Positions 21,379 to 34,602 of a stretch of DNA of 64,000 nucleotides are shown here, piece by piece. The number at the start of each line of letters is the position of its first letter. The stretch's first letter is position 1. The notes beneath the pieces were generated by a model. It saw nothing but the letters and a program-made list of their open reading frames with translations, was not told the DNA's origin and ran no database searches. Position numbers and translations under genes: made by a program. The stretch is from Coniella vitis (taxonomy: Eukaryota; Ascomycota; Sordariomycetes; Diaporthales; Schizoparmaceae), in assembly GCA_011317545.1 (NCBI GenBank), contig WUJK01000013.1, positions 248,001 through 312,000 on the forward strand, read 5' to 3'.

Positions 21379-21514
21379 ATACTAACTCTATTAGTACGTA
21401 GTCGTTTTAAACCGCTGAAAATCGGTAAATCGGTTAACCGTTCTGCTATAAATACGTAAATAGCAGTAATTGATTTAACGGTCTTAAAATAGGGAAATTA
21501 GAGAGCTTATAACC
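21379..21514 (-). other. Copia leader remnant
   Basis: What remains of the Copia sequence downstream (in element sense) of its 5' LTR. Directly after the LTR the minus strand reads GGTTATAAGCTC, where a primer-binding site is expected. I cannot assign the tRNA. No coding is visible. Confidence 0.4.
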
Positions 21515-21636
21515 TATTAGGCTTAACTCAGAGATCGCATTAGGAGGAAAAAGCTATTCTGACTATAGCGGGCCCATAGGCCCTGGGCTATTTACTGTGT
21601 GTGTGTGCTGGTGCACGGGCCACACCCTGGCCCACA
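21515..21636 (-). repeat. Copia LTR, right copy (5' LTR in element sense)
   Basis: 122 bp, followed by TSD ATAAG (21637-21641). It keeps a TG repeat (21597-21608) that has become TA in the left copy. Confidence 0.85.
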
Positions 21637-21641
21637 ATAAG

Positions 21642-24600
21642 TCTGCAGTTCTGAGCGGAGTGTAGGTAGTAAGTATTGGGTGGCGTAGGGCACTCGTTAT
21701 TACCGACTTTTTTCATTCACAGTTGGTGCTCTTCTGGCGACGGAGCAGTATATCGTATCAACATGCTACGTACTGTCGAGATGATCAAATATTTCCCTTC
21801 CTCTGCTGTCACCGTAGTTACCGGTGTTGTAATAACAATACAAAACCTTCCTGCCATTCCGAATGGTCTTTTTGTCGTTCAAATTCTGGTTTCGAGAAAA
21901 ACAAAAGAAAAAAAAATAACTGTCAACTGCGAGGTCTGATACCCTTCTCGAATTACCTGCTCGGAGGTTGCTGGCAGGTTGGGCCCCGTCCGAAAATGCT
22001 GCACCCAGAGCCGGGTTCCGAGATATCTCCCGGTCCGCGGACGGCCGGAGATGCTCTTATATAATTGATTGAAAAGGGACCGAGAAGTACCTACCCAACT
22101 TGGGCAAGCCGCATTGTTCGGAATCTCCGAACAGGACATTAGCTTGGGTCATTATATCGACATTCAAACGTAAACTTTTGCAGGTCCACACCCTCACTTG
22201 TTTCCCATGGTTCGTTCCCCAAAGAGGAAGAAGAGGAAATTCCCAAAGAGTAAAAGGAAAGGAAAGCATGATATGGGATTCCATGGGCCAAGCCTTTTCT
22301 TTTCTTGGCCAAAGCACTTCCTACAGAACGTTCCATCATACCCCAAGGCAATACAAGAAGAGCAGGTGTATCCGCTCGTCTATCAACGATAGGGCGTGTA
22401 TGAATGCATCCGTCACTCATACCGAATATCGCGAGGAGGATCATGACTGGCATAGCATACTGAGGTCGGAATACTGTACCAAGGGTTACTCTTTTCCCCT
22501 AGAGTCCTCAGAAATATCGATAGCCGCGAATATATGCCAGTGTCGAGCCACCCTTCGATCCCCACGCTGCGGCAGCTGGAACGCAACCCCAGCCGAGGCA
22601 CCTCCATCTTAATTCCATAAGTACTTCTTTGGCTTAAAAGCTCCTGCAAGAAGTGAATAGATGTTTGCGAACCAAAAGTCAATTCAGTCTGCATCCCATA
22701 CCTCGTATAAACAGAGGCAATGTGACGGGCGCGCGTTGCGGGTCAGACACCCTTCTTGGCTTGGATCGAATCAGATGCTCTCCCTGGTCCCAACAACAAC
22801 ACATTTGCTCTTTCTCGCGCCTTTTTTTTTTTTTTCCTAAAAGGGATGGAAAGGGGCGAAAAGAGTTACATGGTAATCGTTGCTACATCATAACGTGGAA
22901 ACGCAAGCCAAGGCGCCACGCCACGTACATGCACATGCATATCTGCGAAGAAATGGTGACCGACACGACGGACGGAATGTATGCACATGGCACATGATTG
23001 GAACCACCCTGCCACCCAACAATGTGGTAAAAAAGAAGAACAAAAAGAAAGAGGTAAAAAAAAGGGGGGGGGGAGGCAGAGCGCGGGGAAGTAAGCTGCT
23101 TGCTGATGTGGTGTGGGTGGTGAAGTGACTTCGTTTTCCCCTCCCCTTCTTTCGATTATCTCCGGTAGTATCTTCTGAGCATGGTGAAAGTGGGTTTACT
23201 ATGATATATCAAGTAAGTAAGCGTCAAGGACAAAAGTCAACTTCGTCTTTCGGTGAGAATCTGTGGAAATTCCGAACCATCTTGCCGATGGCACTTTCGA
23301 ATGAACGCACCGCACCCTCTTGCTTAAACATCTCTACCAACACATCACACTCAAGTAATTCCAAGTCCTTCTTTATGATACTACCCAGAAATTAGAAGGG
23401 CAGATAGCAACTACAAGAAGAGGACGAATAGAACACAGCCAGCAGAAACCCGGCGCCGCGACCAACTACTCAAAGGAGGGGGAAAAAAGAAAGAAAGAAA
23501 AGGACAAGATAGCCCAAAAGAACAACGCGCTGATGCATCCCCGCAGGCGGAAGAGGCGCATCATCGGCCTTACTTGCCGCATTGGGCCTGAATACAGGTC
23601 GTTAAGCGTCTGTGAATGGTGAATTACGCCGTTCTTGCTCTCTCATCTAGTAGCCACCAACATGCTGCATGGAGTTGTATCTTCAACAGACGCGCGGGGT
23701 AAAGGAGGGAAAGGATTGATGTGTGAATATGAATATGTACATGGCAAGTGGGCGGGCCGAGGGACACGCTGATGGGCAAGTGGCCCTTCATATTTGCTTC
23801 GGGGAATTTCTTTTCATCGACATTGGATGGGATGAGGAGCGGTTCATACGTCGTTATGCTCGGCAAGATCTGGTAGCCCCGAATCAATTTTCAAAGAAGC
23901 AGAGACTATAACCAATGGATCTCTTGTATTCAGAGATGCCTCTTCAGAACGTTCACGAGCACTATTCCACTTGTCCGACGTTGACTGGCACTTGCCAAGT
24001 GGCCTCCCGTTTCCAACCTTTTTGCCGAACCAACGCACTCCCCTCCAATCGCTGCTTCAAAAGAAACCAATCACATTACACGGCCTAAGAAAGATTGTGG
24101 GGAAGTGGGACCTCCTCAGCTGCGAGTGAGTGAGTGGGTGAGTGGGTGAGCTGAACTCAAAATGCAACGTCCGAAATCCCCGGCTCCGACGAGCCAACGC
24201 CCACCCACCCACCACCACACTGCCATGATTTCTCGGCACCATGTGAAAGTGTGAAATCTACTCTGACCATTCTCGTCATTGGTCAAGGAGGTCTAGAGAC
24301 TCATACATTTGTTAGTATAGTCCATCGCGTAGTAGTTGTGTATAACCCTTTTTAGCCCATGCTGCATAGACAAGACGGCCTCTTCACGAGCGGTGGCGGT
24401 GACAACTTCTGCGGGGTAAAAGAAAAGAAGATCCTCCCCTTAGAGCCGGGCCATATCACTCTTTTGAGTAACAATCTCGTCTTAGTCCCCCCCCCCGGAA
24501 AACTTACGTCTTCCGTGCCTTTTCGGGATGAACTCACCTAACCACACCAAGCAAGCTCACGTTTCGAGTAATGAACAGCTTCTCGCGCGGGAGCGTATGA

Positions 24601-25242
24601 CCACGAACCGCCTTCAGGCTGCTGGCTAGTTGGCTAGCTGGCAGGCCATCAGCGAGGGTGTAGAATCCAGAGACATGTGCCTATATTCCCCGGAATCCTT
24701 GATATCCGAGGCTCGACAGCATACCTGACATAGCACCAAGCCCCCAGCCTTTCTCGCCCACTCACTTATGCATGGCTCAAGAATGAGGCAAGTAGGGAGG
24801 GGTCAGGCACATACACACCACCATACATTCAGTTGCCAGGATCCATCATGAAGTCGCCTTCCGCAAGGAAAGAAATCGCAGCGAACCCCCTCTCCCATGT
24901 GAAGGAAAAGGATCCACTTTGCTTGCACCAAACTTGACGCATTTGTGTATGTTTGCGTTGCCCCAAGGGGCCCACGGTTCCTACTCTCGTTCACCTCACC
25001 TTAGCCTCAATACTAGACTCACCTACCCATCCTCTCTGCTCGCTCTCTGTCCCTTTCATATCTCTCGTACATACCGTGAAACACAGTCTCCTATCCCCTG
25101 CGTCGAACATTGAAGTGAAGGGATCGGATCAGACCCATACAACGCCCAAGTCGCCATACGGGCCCAGCAAGCACACCCACCGACGCAGACACGCATACAT
25201 ATATATATATATCAGACTCCCCTGCTCGTCCCACGACCCACA
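21642..25242. other. Long intergenic stretch, no supported gene
   Basis: GC content and CA/TG are normal immediately right of the transposon. Only short overlapping frames occur, with no domain or consistent codon use. Simple sequence: T tract near 22822-22837, A/G tracts near 23028-23075, and GAGT/GGGT repeats at about 24122-24150. The end (about 25150-25242) is the CFEM gene promoter, with an AT repeat (TATATATA) about 30-45 bp before the start codon. Confidence 0.5.
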
Positions 25243-25972
25243 ATGAAGCTACTGTCCTTGGTAGCCTTTGCCCATGTCGCGGTATACCATGGCCACCTCG
25301 TCCAGGCGCAAAACTGCGTGGCGACAGCGCTCTCGGCGATTCCCAGCTGCGCGCAAAACTGCATTCTCAACGGCGCAACATCGATTGGCTGTGGGGGAAC
25401 CGACTTTAGCTGTCAGTGCCAAAAGACGGCGGCCTTGTTTGCGGCTGTGGACGGGTGTGTTGCGGCATCGTGTCCTTCTGCTAGCTTCGAGGCTGTCCTC
25501 GATGGCGCATCCACTGGTATGCCTTATTTGGCCCTTCCTCGAGCCATGTTTGGCGCGCTAAAGTCTCGAATGAAACTAACTCGACCATTTAGTGTGCGCT
25601 TGCGCATCTCCAGCAGTATTGGCAGGTGGTACAGCAAGCGTGTCGGGGATATCAGTGACCGTACCAGTGAGCAACACGGCATGGACAACAACAACAACAA
25701 CAACAACCGAAGCCGCATCTGGGACCACAAGCAGGACAGTAACCGCTGGATCATCGACACCCACAGCAACAACTGGCGCAAGCGGATCGCTGACGACGTC
25801 TGTGACCACCCACCCAGGCGGCTCAGGAAGCAGCGAGGTATGGACAGGTTATTCGAGCGTTGGCACCATTGCAACAGCGTATGTGGTTGGCGCTGCAGCA
25901 CGGCCCACTCCAGCATTCGACGCTATTCGATACGTTGTGCCAGTTGTCGTTGCTGGTGCCATGATCCTCTGA
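25243..25972 (+). CDS. CFEM-domain, probably GPI-anchored cell-surface protein (217 aa)
   Basis: Exons 25243-25516 and 25593-25972. The 76-bp intron (GTATGC..TTTAG) restores the frame and supplies the last CFEM cysteine. Residues 1-22 are a signal peptide ending VQA. A CFEM domain follows (about residues 33-92): eight cysteines in order, starting PSCAQNC, then GC, the Asp-containing TDFSCQC, then GC, SC and VC. The Asp before CxC is the residue that helps bind haem iron in studied CFEM proteins. Next is a Thr/Ser-rich, likely O-glycosylated stretch with a Thr run, and a hydrophobic C-terminus (VVPVVVAGAMIL) fitting a GPI signal. CFEM proteins act at the cell surface in haem/iron uptake, adhesion or host interaction. 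Which role applies cannot be told here. Confidence 0.9.
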
Positions 25973-28552
25973 TGAGATCCTTTGCAATTTTGGGAGTTTT
26001 TGTTTTACTTCTTGCGCTCCTTGAAAGATGCCAACTTGATAATCTCGACCAATCGCGAGTGAGGGTTTCGAGCCGCGGAGAGCACGCCCTGTTGGTGCTC
26101 GACAGGAGGACGACGAAAATGAGAACGAGATCGTTCGCATGGGCCAATGCAGGTCAATGATTGTGCGAGCAACATGGAAGGATATATTTGAAGGATATAC
26201 CCTGATGGACCATGGGTGCACAATGCGGAATCCGGCCATGTCATCTACCAGACGTCCAGCACCAAGCCACGCAACTGGTAGGCGACAACGCGTTCGACCT
26301 GACACCACTGAGCCACGGAAAACCGTCCATCCCCTTGAGGTTAACTCGAGACTGGTCCACAGCGCAAGCCAAGCGCTGGCCAAGAACACGAGGTGTGCGG
26401 TTTCAGCCAGCATCAGGGTGTGGACAGTGAGAGCATCGGCCACTTTTTTTGTTGAGGTCGTACGACTGAGAGGGCGTCGTCCATTGACCACAGAGCTCCA
26501 AGCTATATACTTTATGATTAGTAGACTACTTTAATGGCAAAAAGCCACAGTATCAGAACGAGAACGATGCTCGGCTTCCCCTTTGCTGGTTACCGATGAT
26601 CTTTTGTTCCCGCATGTTTCGGGAGCATCAACCTCGCCGATGCTGCGCAATGTGGTTGGCTGGGTCGCAGGCGCAGCTCTTATCGCGCTGTACTGTGTAA
26701 AGTCCTTGTCCACCGGGAAAATGAGAAGGATCAAGATCAACAGACTGGAGGATCGGCGGAGTGACAATGGTGGTTGCATCTAGTACTGATCGAAGCCAAT
26801 ATCTCTGACGCAGATGTCGAGAGAGCCGTACTCTCACGGGTGAGACCGTAGGTCAAACGATGAAACGAGCAGGTCAGACAGCAGCCGCATCTCTGCAGAG
26901 TCCCGAGCTTGCACTGCCTTGGCCGAAGTGAGGCCGTGAAGGGGATTTTGGGTTTCTAAGACGGTCCGGCTGCCCATCTCTGGCGGTGTATAGTGGACTG
27001 GGGACCCCTGCGCAGGTGCAGTGCGGCCTAGCAAGGGCAGCCAGGAGCCCAGGGTCTCGTCATTGCAGGCTTTTGCAATATCGCGATTGCGTGGATGGGG
27101 GAATCTGGAATGGGATCTGCGGCAGATCAGCTCAGCTTTTGAAGCTCTGGGGAATCATTGTGGGCTGTTTATGGTCCGCTGTGTTTGTGTGGGTGTCTGG
27201 AACGCACAACAAGACTTGCACCAGCGCTGTTCGCTGCAAGCAATGCTGACAATCCTCCCCCCCAACGACCTGTCCAAGTGGGTTGAGCCGCTGTCAGTGG
27301 GGCATGACGACACTAAACGAAGGCCCTGCAGTTCTTTTCCACAGCGCGCCTAGGCCCAAGCTAGTCCCAGCCTCGCCGACCTCTACCAGTATGTGGCGCT
27401 AGAGCAGCCAGAGCCTCCTGCCTCGTGTGGCTGCTGTGCTTGCCGTGCCGCGCGTTTGATCGGCCAGGTACGCGCCGATGCAAGCTCCGATCCATGTCTT
27501 GGCAGCAACAACCACAGCAAGCAGAAGCATCGTCAAGACTGATGTGAAGAATAGTCACAAAAGAGAGCTGGCAGCATTTAATACTGCTACTGTGTACAAT
27601 GTTTATTATGTATCGGCGCATTATCCACCCCTCGGCTCGGTGATCAGCATGTGTGCGCTGCGCTGCTATTCGCAGTCTGGGGGAAAACCGGGCCCCTGCG
27701 TCAACGGCCCCACAGCTATGACGAAAGACAAACCTGAACAGGCAGGAACGAGGAACCCTCGGCCTCACTTTATAGCACACAGTACTATGTATTCACAGAT
27801 GGGCAGGCGCGCCATTGTGCACCACCCACGTGGAAGCACGGCGAAGGGGATGGAGATTGGCTGCTGGCGCGTCCGCGAGGCTGACTGGCCTCGCTTCTTT
27901 CTTCACCACGTAGGCTTCCTTCCATTCCATCTCCACCTCCTTGCGACTCTGCCATTCAACTGCAACCACATCTTGTCGTTCCCAACTGCGCATGCCATCT
28001 TTTCTTTCCCAGCCCTGCCTGGCTACCACCGGGTCCCACTTCTGGCCCATTTCCTCCGCACTCAGCGGTGCCTGGCTCTGCTTCTCTGATTCGGTAGGTG
28101 CCGGTCTCCAGCTCGCGCCAGGGGCCAAGCGATGATGAAATCCTCGAATTGGACCCTGCAACCTAAACTTGAACCTTGCTCGTTTTTGTATGCGCAAACT
28201 CGACTGACTTCAAGGCAGAGCTAGAGCTGGTGACACGCACGGCCTGTTGCCGCTCTCGACTGTCGAATGCCCCTGGAAATCTGCCCTTGATGGACGGTTG
28301 TACGACCCATTTAATCCATCCTTCCGCCCTTTCAAAGACTTGAGCCAGGAGAGCACCAGCAGCCGCTACATCCAGCACCGCCTTGATCATCCATTGCTGG
28401 AAAGTACAGCATCCACAACGCCAAACACGCCGTTCTCGAGGACGTCGCTTGCGTCTTCGGACAGGAACAACAGTATCATCTTTAACAGCACAGCAACACC
28501 GTACATCGCATACCACACCCACGCCCCCACTCCCCCCCCGGGTTGTGTCAAG
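25973..28552. other. Intergenic, no supported gene
   Basis: 2.6 kb with short frames on both strands, none with a recognisable domain. The last 600 bp, pyrimidine-rich with a C run near 28530-28540, probably holds the promoter and 5' leader of the Prm10/ThrE gene. Confidence 0.5.
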
Positions 28553-31001
28553 ATGGCTGAAGGGGGCATACCAGGCGCCCCTCAAATCTCTGGCACTGAC
28601 GAGGACTCGGCCTTCTTCACCCACCAGCCCCCACCAGTCGATGGCGTCCACTTTGGCTCCCAGCCCGATGCGCTCGACCATGCTGGCTCGGATTCACAGC
28701 TCAACGTTCCTTCCCCGCCCGAACAGCTGCGTCGGCGTAGTGGAAGTCGCAGTCGCTGGCGTCCGTGGCACAAGGATGGGGAGGAGGACGACGACGACCA
28801 GCAGCATGATGAACAAGACGACCCCAACCACCAGGACCACCGCCCACACGACGTCACCCCTTTACCTGGCTCTCCTATACTTGCACCCTCGCCCGTTCTC
28901 TCCCCTGCTCCTCAAACATCTCCAACTCGCGACAACACTCCTCTGGAAACGCCTGGCCCGAGCGAGACTCCTCGCCGGGCGCGGTTCCCTTCAGAGCCTG
29001 GACAACTGGCTCGGTCGTACTCGGCTCCTCCGCGCTCACGCACAGACGTCTCCGCCGTCAACGGTGCCACCCCGGATGGAGAGAAGGACCAGGAACCGTA
29101 CCGACACCGACGTGGCTGGTGGGCTTCCTTTCGACAATGGATGCTGGACGTGAAGCGTGATTATGGCGCCCCAGAGCAGCACCAAGATCTCCAGGATATT
29201 ATCGGTGACATTGGTATTGACCTGCAGACCATCCGCAAACTTACCGGTAAGCCCAAAAAGGGCAAGAGGAATAGCCACAACCGCGTCTCGAGTCTGATTG
29301 CCCCGTCGATCATGCTGGCGCGTCCTGGCCTGGGCACCCGGACACAGTCGAGCAACTCTGTTCGCACAGCCAGCCCTTCTGGCAGTACAACTGCTGTGCC
29401 GTCTGGCGCCGCCACGCCTAGCACGCTGCGGAAGATCTTTGGCTCAGGCGTCGATGCACACGAACTGTCTTCTGCACTCAAGAAACTCAAGGTCAAGGCT
29501 GCCAAGGGTGATACAAAGCAAGCCAAGTATGTGCAGGCCAAAGCTGAACTGGCTCATCGGAGAAACCTCGTCCTATTGATGGTAAGTTGTCGCCGTCGCA
29601 CGTTGCGTACCAAGGTTCCGTTCCGCTTTTTCTGATGAATACATCTCTATAGGTATACGCATTCATGGCATATGGCGCGCCCAGCCATCGTATCGAAGAA
29701 TACACCCTTGCGCTGTTCAAGGCTTTAGAGATGGACGGACGCGTCAACTACACCGTCGGCTGCACTGAAATATCCTTCATCAACCCCATCGACCCAGCCG
29801 ATCCTTTCACCAGATCGGCTTACACAACCATTGTCAAAGCACAAGGTCTGGATATCGGGGCTTGTGAGATTGTTTTCCGCCTGTATAAGGATGTTGTGCA
29901 CGGAGATGTCACCATTCAAGAAGCTACGCAGACCCTGGCAGACCTGATTGCCGCGCCGCCCTACTATAAGCCGTGGTGTATCGTACCCTTTTATGGGCTC
30001 GCATCAGCATTGGCTTGTCTTTGGGCCTATGGTGGATGGTGGCTGGACATGCCCGTCGCGTTTCTACTGGGTTCGGTTGTTGGCATGCTTCAAGTTATTT
30101 TGGCTGCGCGCAACCCACTGTATGCAAATGTGCTCGAGGTCACTGCAGCGTTGATTACTTCGTTTGGCGCGCGTGCGTTTGCCTCCATTGGTGGCGTCCA
30201 AAGATACTTTTGTTTTCCGTCTGTCGCGGAGTCGTCCATCACCACGATCCTCCCGGGATACATTGTCCTCTGCGGCACGCTGGAGCTCCAGTCCAAGTCC
30301 ATTACGGCCGGCTCTACACGGCTCTTTTATGCCATTATCTATTCTTTGCTTCTTGGCTACGGTATGGCTGTCGGGTCGCAGGTGTGGGGGGCTATCTTCT
30401 CCGATGCACCTGCTTCTTCGACATGCAACCGCACGGTTGATCCCCGGTGGAAGATTCTTCTCGTACCAAGTTACCTTGTCGTGCAGGCCGTCCTTATCCG
30501 GGCTCGACCGCGCCAAATTCCTGTGCAGGTCATTATTGGATCGGCAGCATACACCGTTAACTACTTTGTGTCGCAGTATGCGACGGCACAGGTTGCCGAC
30601 ACAGCTTCGGCACTTACGCTAGGCGTTCTGGGTCATCTATGGGCTAGGTCGCAACGCGCTTTTGCCTTTGCAGCCGTCGTGGCTGGCATGTACGTGCTAT
30701 TGTCCCTCGAAGTTCGGGTTTTATGGTAGCGATATACTAACGTGCAATGTTTTCTACTAGAATGGTGCTGGTACCCTCGGGTTTATCCGCTCAGGGTGGC
30801 TTGATTTCGGGTCTTGAAGAGCCGTTATTCAACAACGGCACCACCACTGCCGAATCAGTGTATGAGCAAAACATTTACCAAAGCTTTAGCGTGGGTGCCC
30901 AGATGATCACTGTGGCCATTGGTCTCGCAGTAGGCATCTTTATGTCTGCGCTAGTGGTGTATCCATTTGGGAGAAAAAACAATGCGCTGTTTTCATTCTG
31001 A
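28553..31001 (+). CDS. Prm10/ThrE-family membrane protein (768 aa)
   Basis: Exons 28553-29581, 29653-30689 and 30761-31001. Intron 1 is 71 bp (GTAAGT..TATAG); intron 2 is 71 bp with a TACTAAC branch site. The frame is open further upstream, but the start at 28553 has the best context (CAAGATGGC). Residues 1 to about 320 are polar, Pro/Ser-rich and acidic, probably a cytosolic tail. Residues about 335-575 form a ThrE (DUF1212) domain with MAYGAPSHRIEEY, the family's typical motif, and several membrane segments. The C-terminal part (about 590-768) is a ThrE_2-like membrane domain, including VPSGLSAQGGLI. Bacterial ThrE exports threonine and serine. Yeast Prm10 is a pheromone-regulated membrane protein of unknown transport activity. 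The substrate here is unknown. Complete as read. Confidence 0.9.
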
Positions 31002-34000
31002 GGCTGTCGCAAGGATGCAAGGATGCAAGTATGAAATGGACACTGAGAGATACCCTTTTGATTTTATATTTATTTCGTTTCTTTGTTTGGTGGGCCTTGA
31101 TGAATAGCCATCCTTGACCCTGTTTCTTTTGTGTGTGGCTAGATTTAGACACTAGAGTTAAATTAGCAAATTATTCTTTGTTTTGGACAGCGCAACGACA
31201 GGCTATCGGCCCATAGCTCGACGAACAGGACTATGTCTGTGCTGGGTAGGAATCATAGGGATATATCTGACATGGGATTGCCTGCAAGGTCATCTGGCCG
31301 GAGCAAGGCACGAGTCCTAATGCAAAGGCAAGAACGCGTTACATTGGTAGATTATATAGTGTTGTGGAATGCTATCTGGGTCAGTTGCTGCAGCTTCAAT
31401 ATTACCTTAATTCAGCTTCTCAATGCTAATTAAAGCTGGCCGATATTTTGGGGACCTGCAATGACGAATGATAAAACGAGGCAATAGCTATACGGTGATA
31501 AGAGCATTTGGTCAAGGGCAGGAAAGAATTTTAGAATAGAGTGAATTGGAGAAGCTGTCTAGGTGGGTCAACATGCTTGTTGCAAGTAGGTCAAAGGAAG
31601 CCTGCTTGATCATCTTAGCATATGATAGTGTTTTATATTCAAGAAAGATTGGTCCGAGAAAATGGAAATGAAGGAGGCAAATAAGCTGTGTTGATTGCGT
31701 CAACCACTGTTACCGTGGAAATCAACCTCGGCAAGTCGCCGAGTTGCAACACCCCACCAGCCAGCACACTCAAACATCTCTTGCGTTTATGAACATGTTC
31801 TACCATGAGAAAAGGGAACGGCTAGATAAGGATCCACAATATATAGGCTATAGATCTCAAACAGGCCTTCCGTGTACCGAATCCCCTTGAGATGATGCTT
31901 GTTAACTAAATTGGGATGAGGTTGACGTGATTTCTATTTTGGACGTGTTAGCAAGGTATACCGAGACGTTAAATCAGCATATATAGTCTCGAACTGGACC
32001 AATTTGGCGCTTGCAACTGTGGATATGTTTGAGGCGAGTCTCGATTTGGTTGAAATGGCTGTGAAATATTTTGGTAATTCTTCGTACCACAATGATAGGG
32101 TTCTCAACGATGCATATGTAGTAGTCTGTGGATCAGACGTCGAGGCTATGACAATGGGACAAAGCGATGAATTTGCAGAGATATTTGTATAGTGTTCGGC
32201 TGGACGGTGCTTTGGAAGTTCCAATCCTCTTGATCCGTTTCGCCAGGTCGAGGATCTGATAGAATGGCGATTACCAAAGTGAAGTATTCTTGGGTACAAC
32301 AAGAGAACGAATACATCGAACCTGTCAAAGCAAGCGAAGGACTGCTCGCGTGTTGGAATGGAGTATACGCAGAAAATAAGTGCTACCAACAGACTTCCTT
32401 TGCAGCCCGTCTATTCTCACACAAAAGACTTGATGGCTCATGTACAACCTTTTTTCCCCACGGTTATTGAAAGCTCCCATATTCTGTCAAAGGCCGACAT
32501 GTAAGGCGAGCGCTCCGAAATGGGCTACAACGGCATATCATTTCCCCCATTGCAGCAGTCGGCGACCGGAGACCATAGCAGGTCGGCACGGCCCGGCCGG
32601 ATTAACTCCGGTGGTCTAACTAGCCAGGCCGGCCCCACATAGGCGTGTGGGCTCCGTGTTGCTATATTTACAGTCGCTTTTTGCTTACATAGTACTATAG
32701 TCCATTATGGGTACTTGGGTACCTGGAGCCCAGTCATGCACAGGCCACTCAGCTCGTTGTTTCTGGCTTTCTCTTTTCTTATCACGTTCATCATGATGGC
32801 GGTCGCGAGCAGCAGTGCGTCAATCAAGACACTGCAAAACAAACCCTGATCAAGCGACTACGTTAAAGGGGTATTATCAGCTTTTCTCGTTAGCGGTCAA
32901 AGACGCCTAGTGGCAGGTAACTTTGCTCGCGCGAAACAGGACTGCGGTTCAGCGACAATGGCTGGGGCAGACAGACAGATGTCTCGTGCGTGAGGCATCG
33001 TGGCGGTTCGGTAGGGCCGTGCTGAGAAGCCCAAATTGCGTGAATGCTCAGATTTAGGAAAGACAATGTCCTCCCTCACACAGGAAGAAGGCCCAAGTTC
33101 AGTCGCTGAGAGTGACTCGACCTGGAGACTCGCGTTGAGCTTGTGACTTGCTGAGTCTGAGCCTCAGTGTCGTCACCGATCCCGACAACCACACAACATC
33201 AACAGCTTGACCCCATGGGTATTCATCTTCATGGATCACTTTGTTTCGAAACGTGTTCTCATTGCCCGTGGCGGCCATGGCGCAGTTGAAACCATGGCCG
33301 AGTCCCGTCGAGCGGCCAGCAGTGCCGACAGTCATCGCCGGTCCCAGCAATGACGTTGAGATCCAACGAAGCCTTCTAAGACTACTTGCGGTCAGAACCA
33401 TAGTCGTCTTGTTGTCAGAACTCAAAAAAGAGTGTGGGGACCGAGATGTGCTTCGAGCCTGCAGAGATCAAAGCCAGGCACCGCCAGCAAAGACTATGTG
33501 CTTACCGCAATGACGACAGATTCGGAGGATCGAAACAAACAACGTCCCTGGCCAGACGGGTTCCGTTCCCACAGAACATCTAGAATCACAGATGCGTTGG
33601 GTTGTGCTAAGAATAGCTCCCTGCATCATCGTTCATCTCGCCAATGGGGCCTTGTCCTGGCCGGCTTACGGTCCGCATGAAAGTGGCCCGTCGCTAACAG
33701 CCGGCTCATATAATGCTGCGCTGGTCATGTTAGTGCACGCTGGCCCGCCACAGTCAGCCCCAGCTGGAGTAACGCATCTCGAAACTCTTTCCTCGCCATG
33801 ATGCTGCAACGACCACGACCTGAGCCAGCCAGCCAGCTTGCGGCCAAAGCCAAACCAGGTCTTCAGAGGCTCCCAACCAATCGTCTCAGCCCCGTCTGTG
33901 CCTGTCCGGACATGACGGCCTTGTTGCTGGCTTCGGCAAGCAGAGCTGCTGGCCTGGACAGCCTGCGGGTCTGGACGACAGACTGGCCGTGCTTGATCAA

Positions 34001-34602
34001 GCAGACAACCAGAACCTAGTGCTAGCAGAACCAAGGCCGTCCAGTGATGGCATTGATTTGTACAGTCAGCGAGGCCTTTCACGCGGCTCTGCCCAGCATG
34101 ACAAAGAGCCGGTGCCTTACAGTCTGCGGCCCGTCGACGGGGTCCAAGGTCACTGTCGTGAGCCGCTACTCGGCTCAACCAAGTGGCTGCTCTGCCATTT
34201 AGCCAGCGTAGCGTTGAAGGCGCATTGTTTGATCGTCTCGGTCGATGATTGTCGACCTTCCTGTGTGGTCCTTGACCACCATGACCTCTGGACGAGCAGA
34301 CCACAGTCCCATAGCTGACTTTTGTTTCACCTGCCCGTCCAGCCAAGAGTGCAGCCTGCCATGCAGACTATATCATCTTGAGAACAAGACCCCAAAGCTG
34401 AGAGAGAAGCGTCGCATATTCTGTGCGGCTAAACATCTTCGCATCTCATTGTCCGGTCCTTGCATCACACCCCCATGCGCTTCCTGCACTCACTGCTGCG
34501 TTAGGACGGCCTGCAAAGTCGAGCACCCAGCAGCAAGCAACGGCATCACCCTCCATCTAATTGTCTTCAGCTATCTCTCGACAACAAAAACCCAAAGCGA
34601 CC
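31002..34602. other. Long intergenic stretch, no supported gene
   Basis: 3.6 kb. The first half (31000-32480) is AT-rich. A GC-rich, partly self-complementary patch lies at about 32580-32640 (CCGGCCGG, GGCCGGCC). Short frames on both strands have no domain. The last 200 bp, with several CATC/CAGC stretches, is probably the leader of the next gene. Confidence 0.45.

Larger units (their letters stand above)
2221..21636 (-). mobile_element. Outer Ty1/Copia retrotransposon, RIP-mutated and filled with nested insertions
   Basis: The element is bounded by two 122-bp direct repeats (2221-2342 and 21515-21636) and flanked by an identical 5-bp TSD, ATAAG (2216-2220 and 21637-21641). Orientation is minus: next to the left LTR, the minus strand reads the end of a Copia RNase H region, including ADGLIKPL, close to the family's ADGLTKPL motif. 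Only about 450 bp of 3' pol and about 130 bp of leader remain. The rest of the Copia interior is missing, and other elements occupy the space. Apart from its LTRs and a few islands, the block is almost free of CA and TG and rich in TA, the pattern expected of RIP. No part can be autonomous. Confidence 0.85.

Noticed and set aside
31934..32389. Frames on both strands in the AT-rich intergenic stretch
   Set aside because: No domain, no coherent gene model, and antisense frames are equally long.
33666..34346. 226-residue minus-strand frame
   Set aside because: Lies upstream of a strong plus-strand gene and has no domain; long frames are expected by chance in GC-rich sequence.
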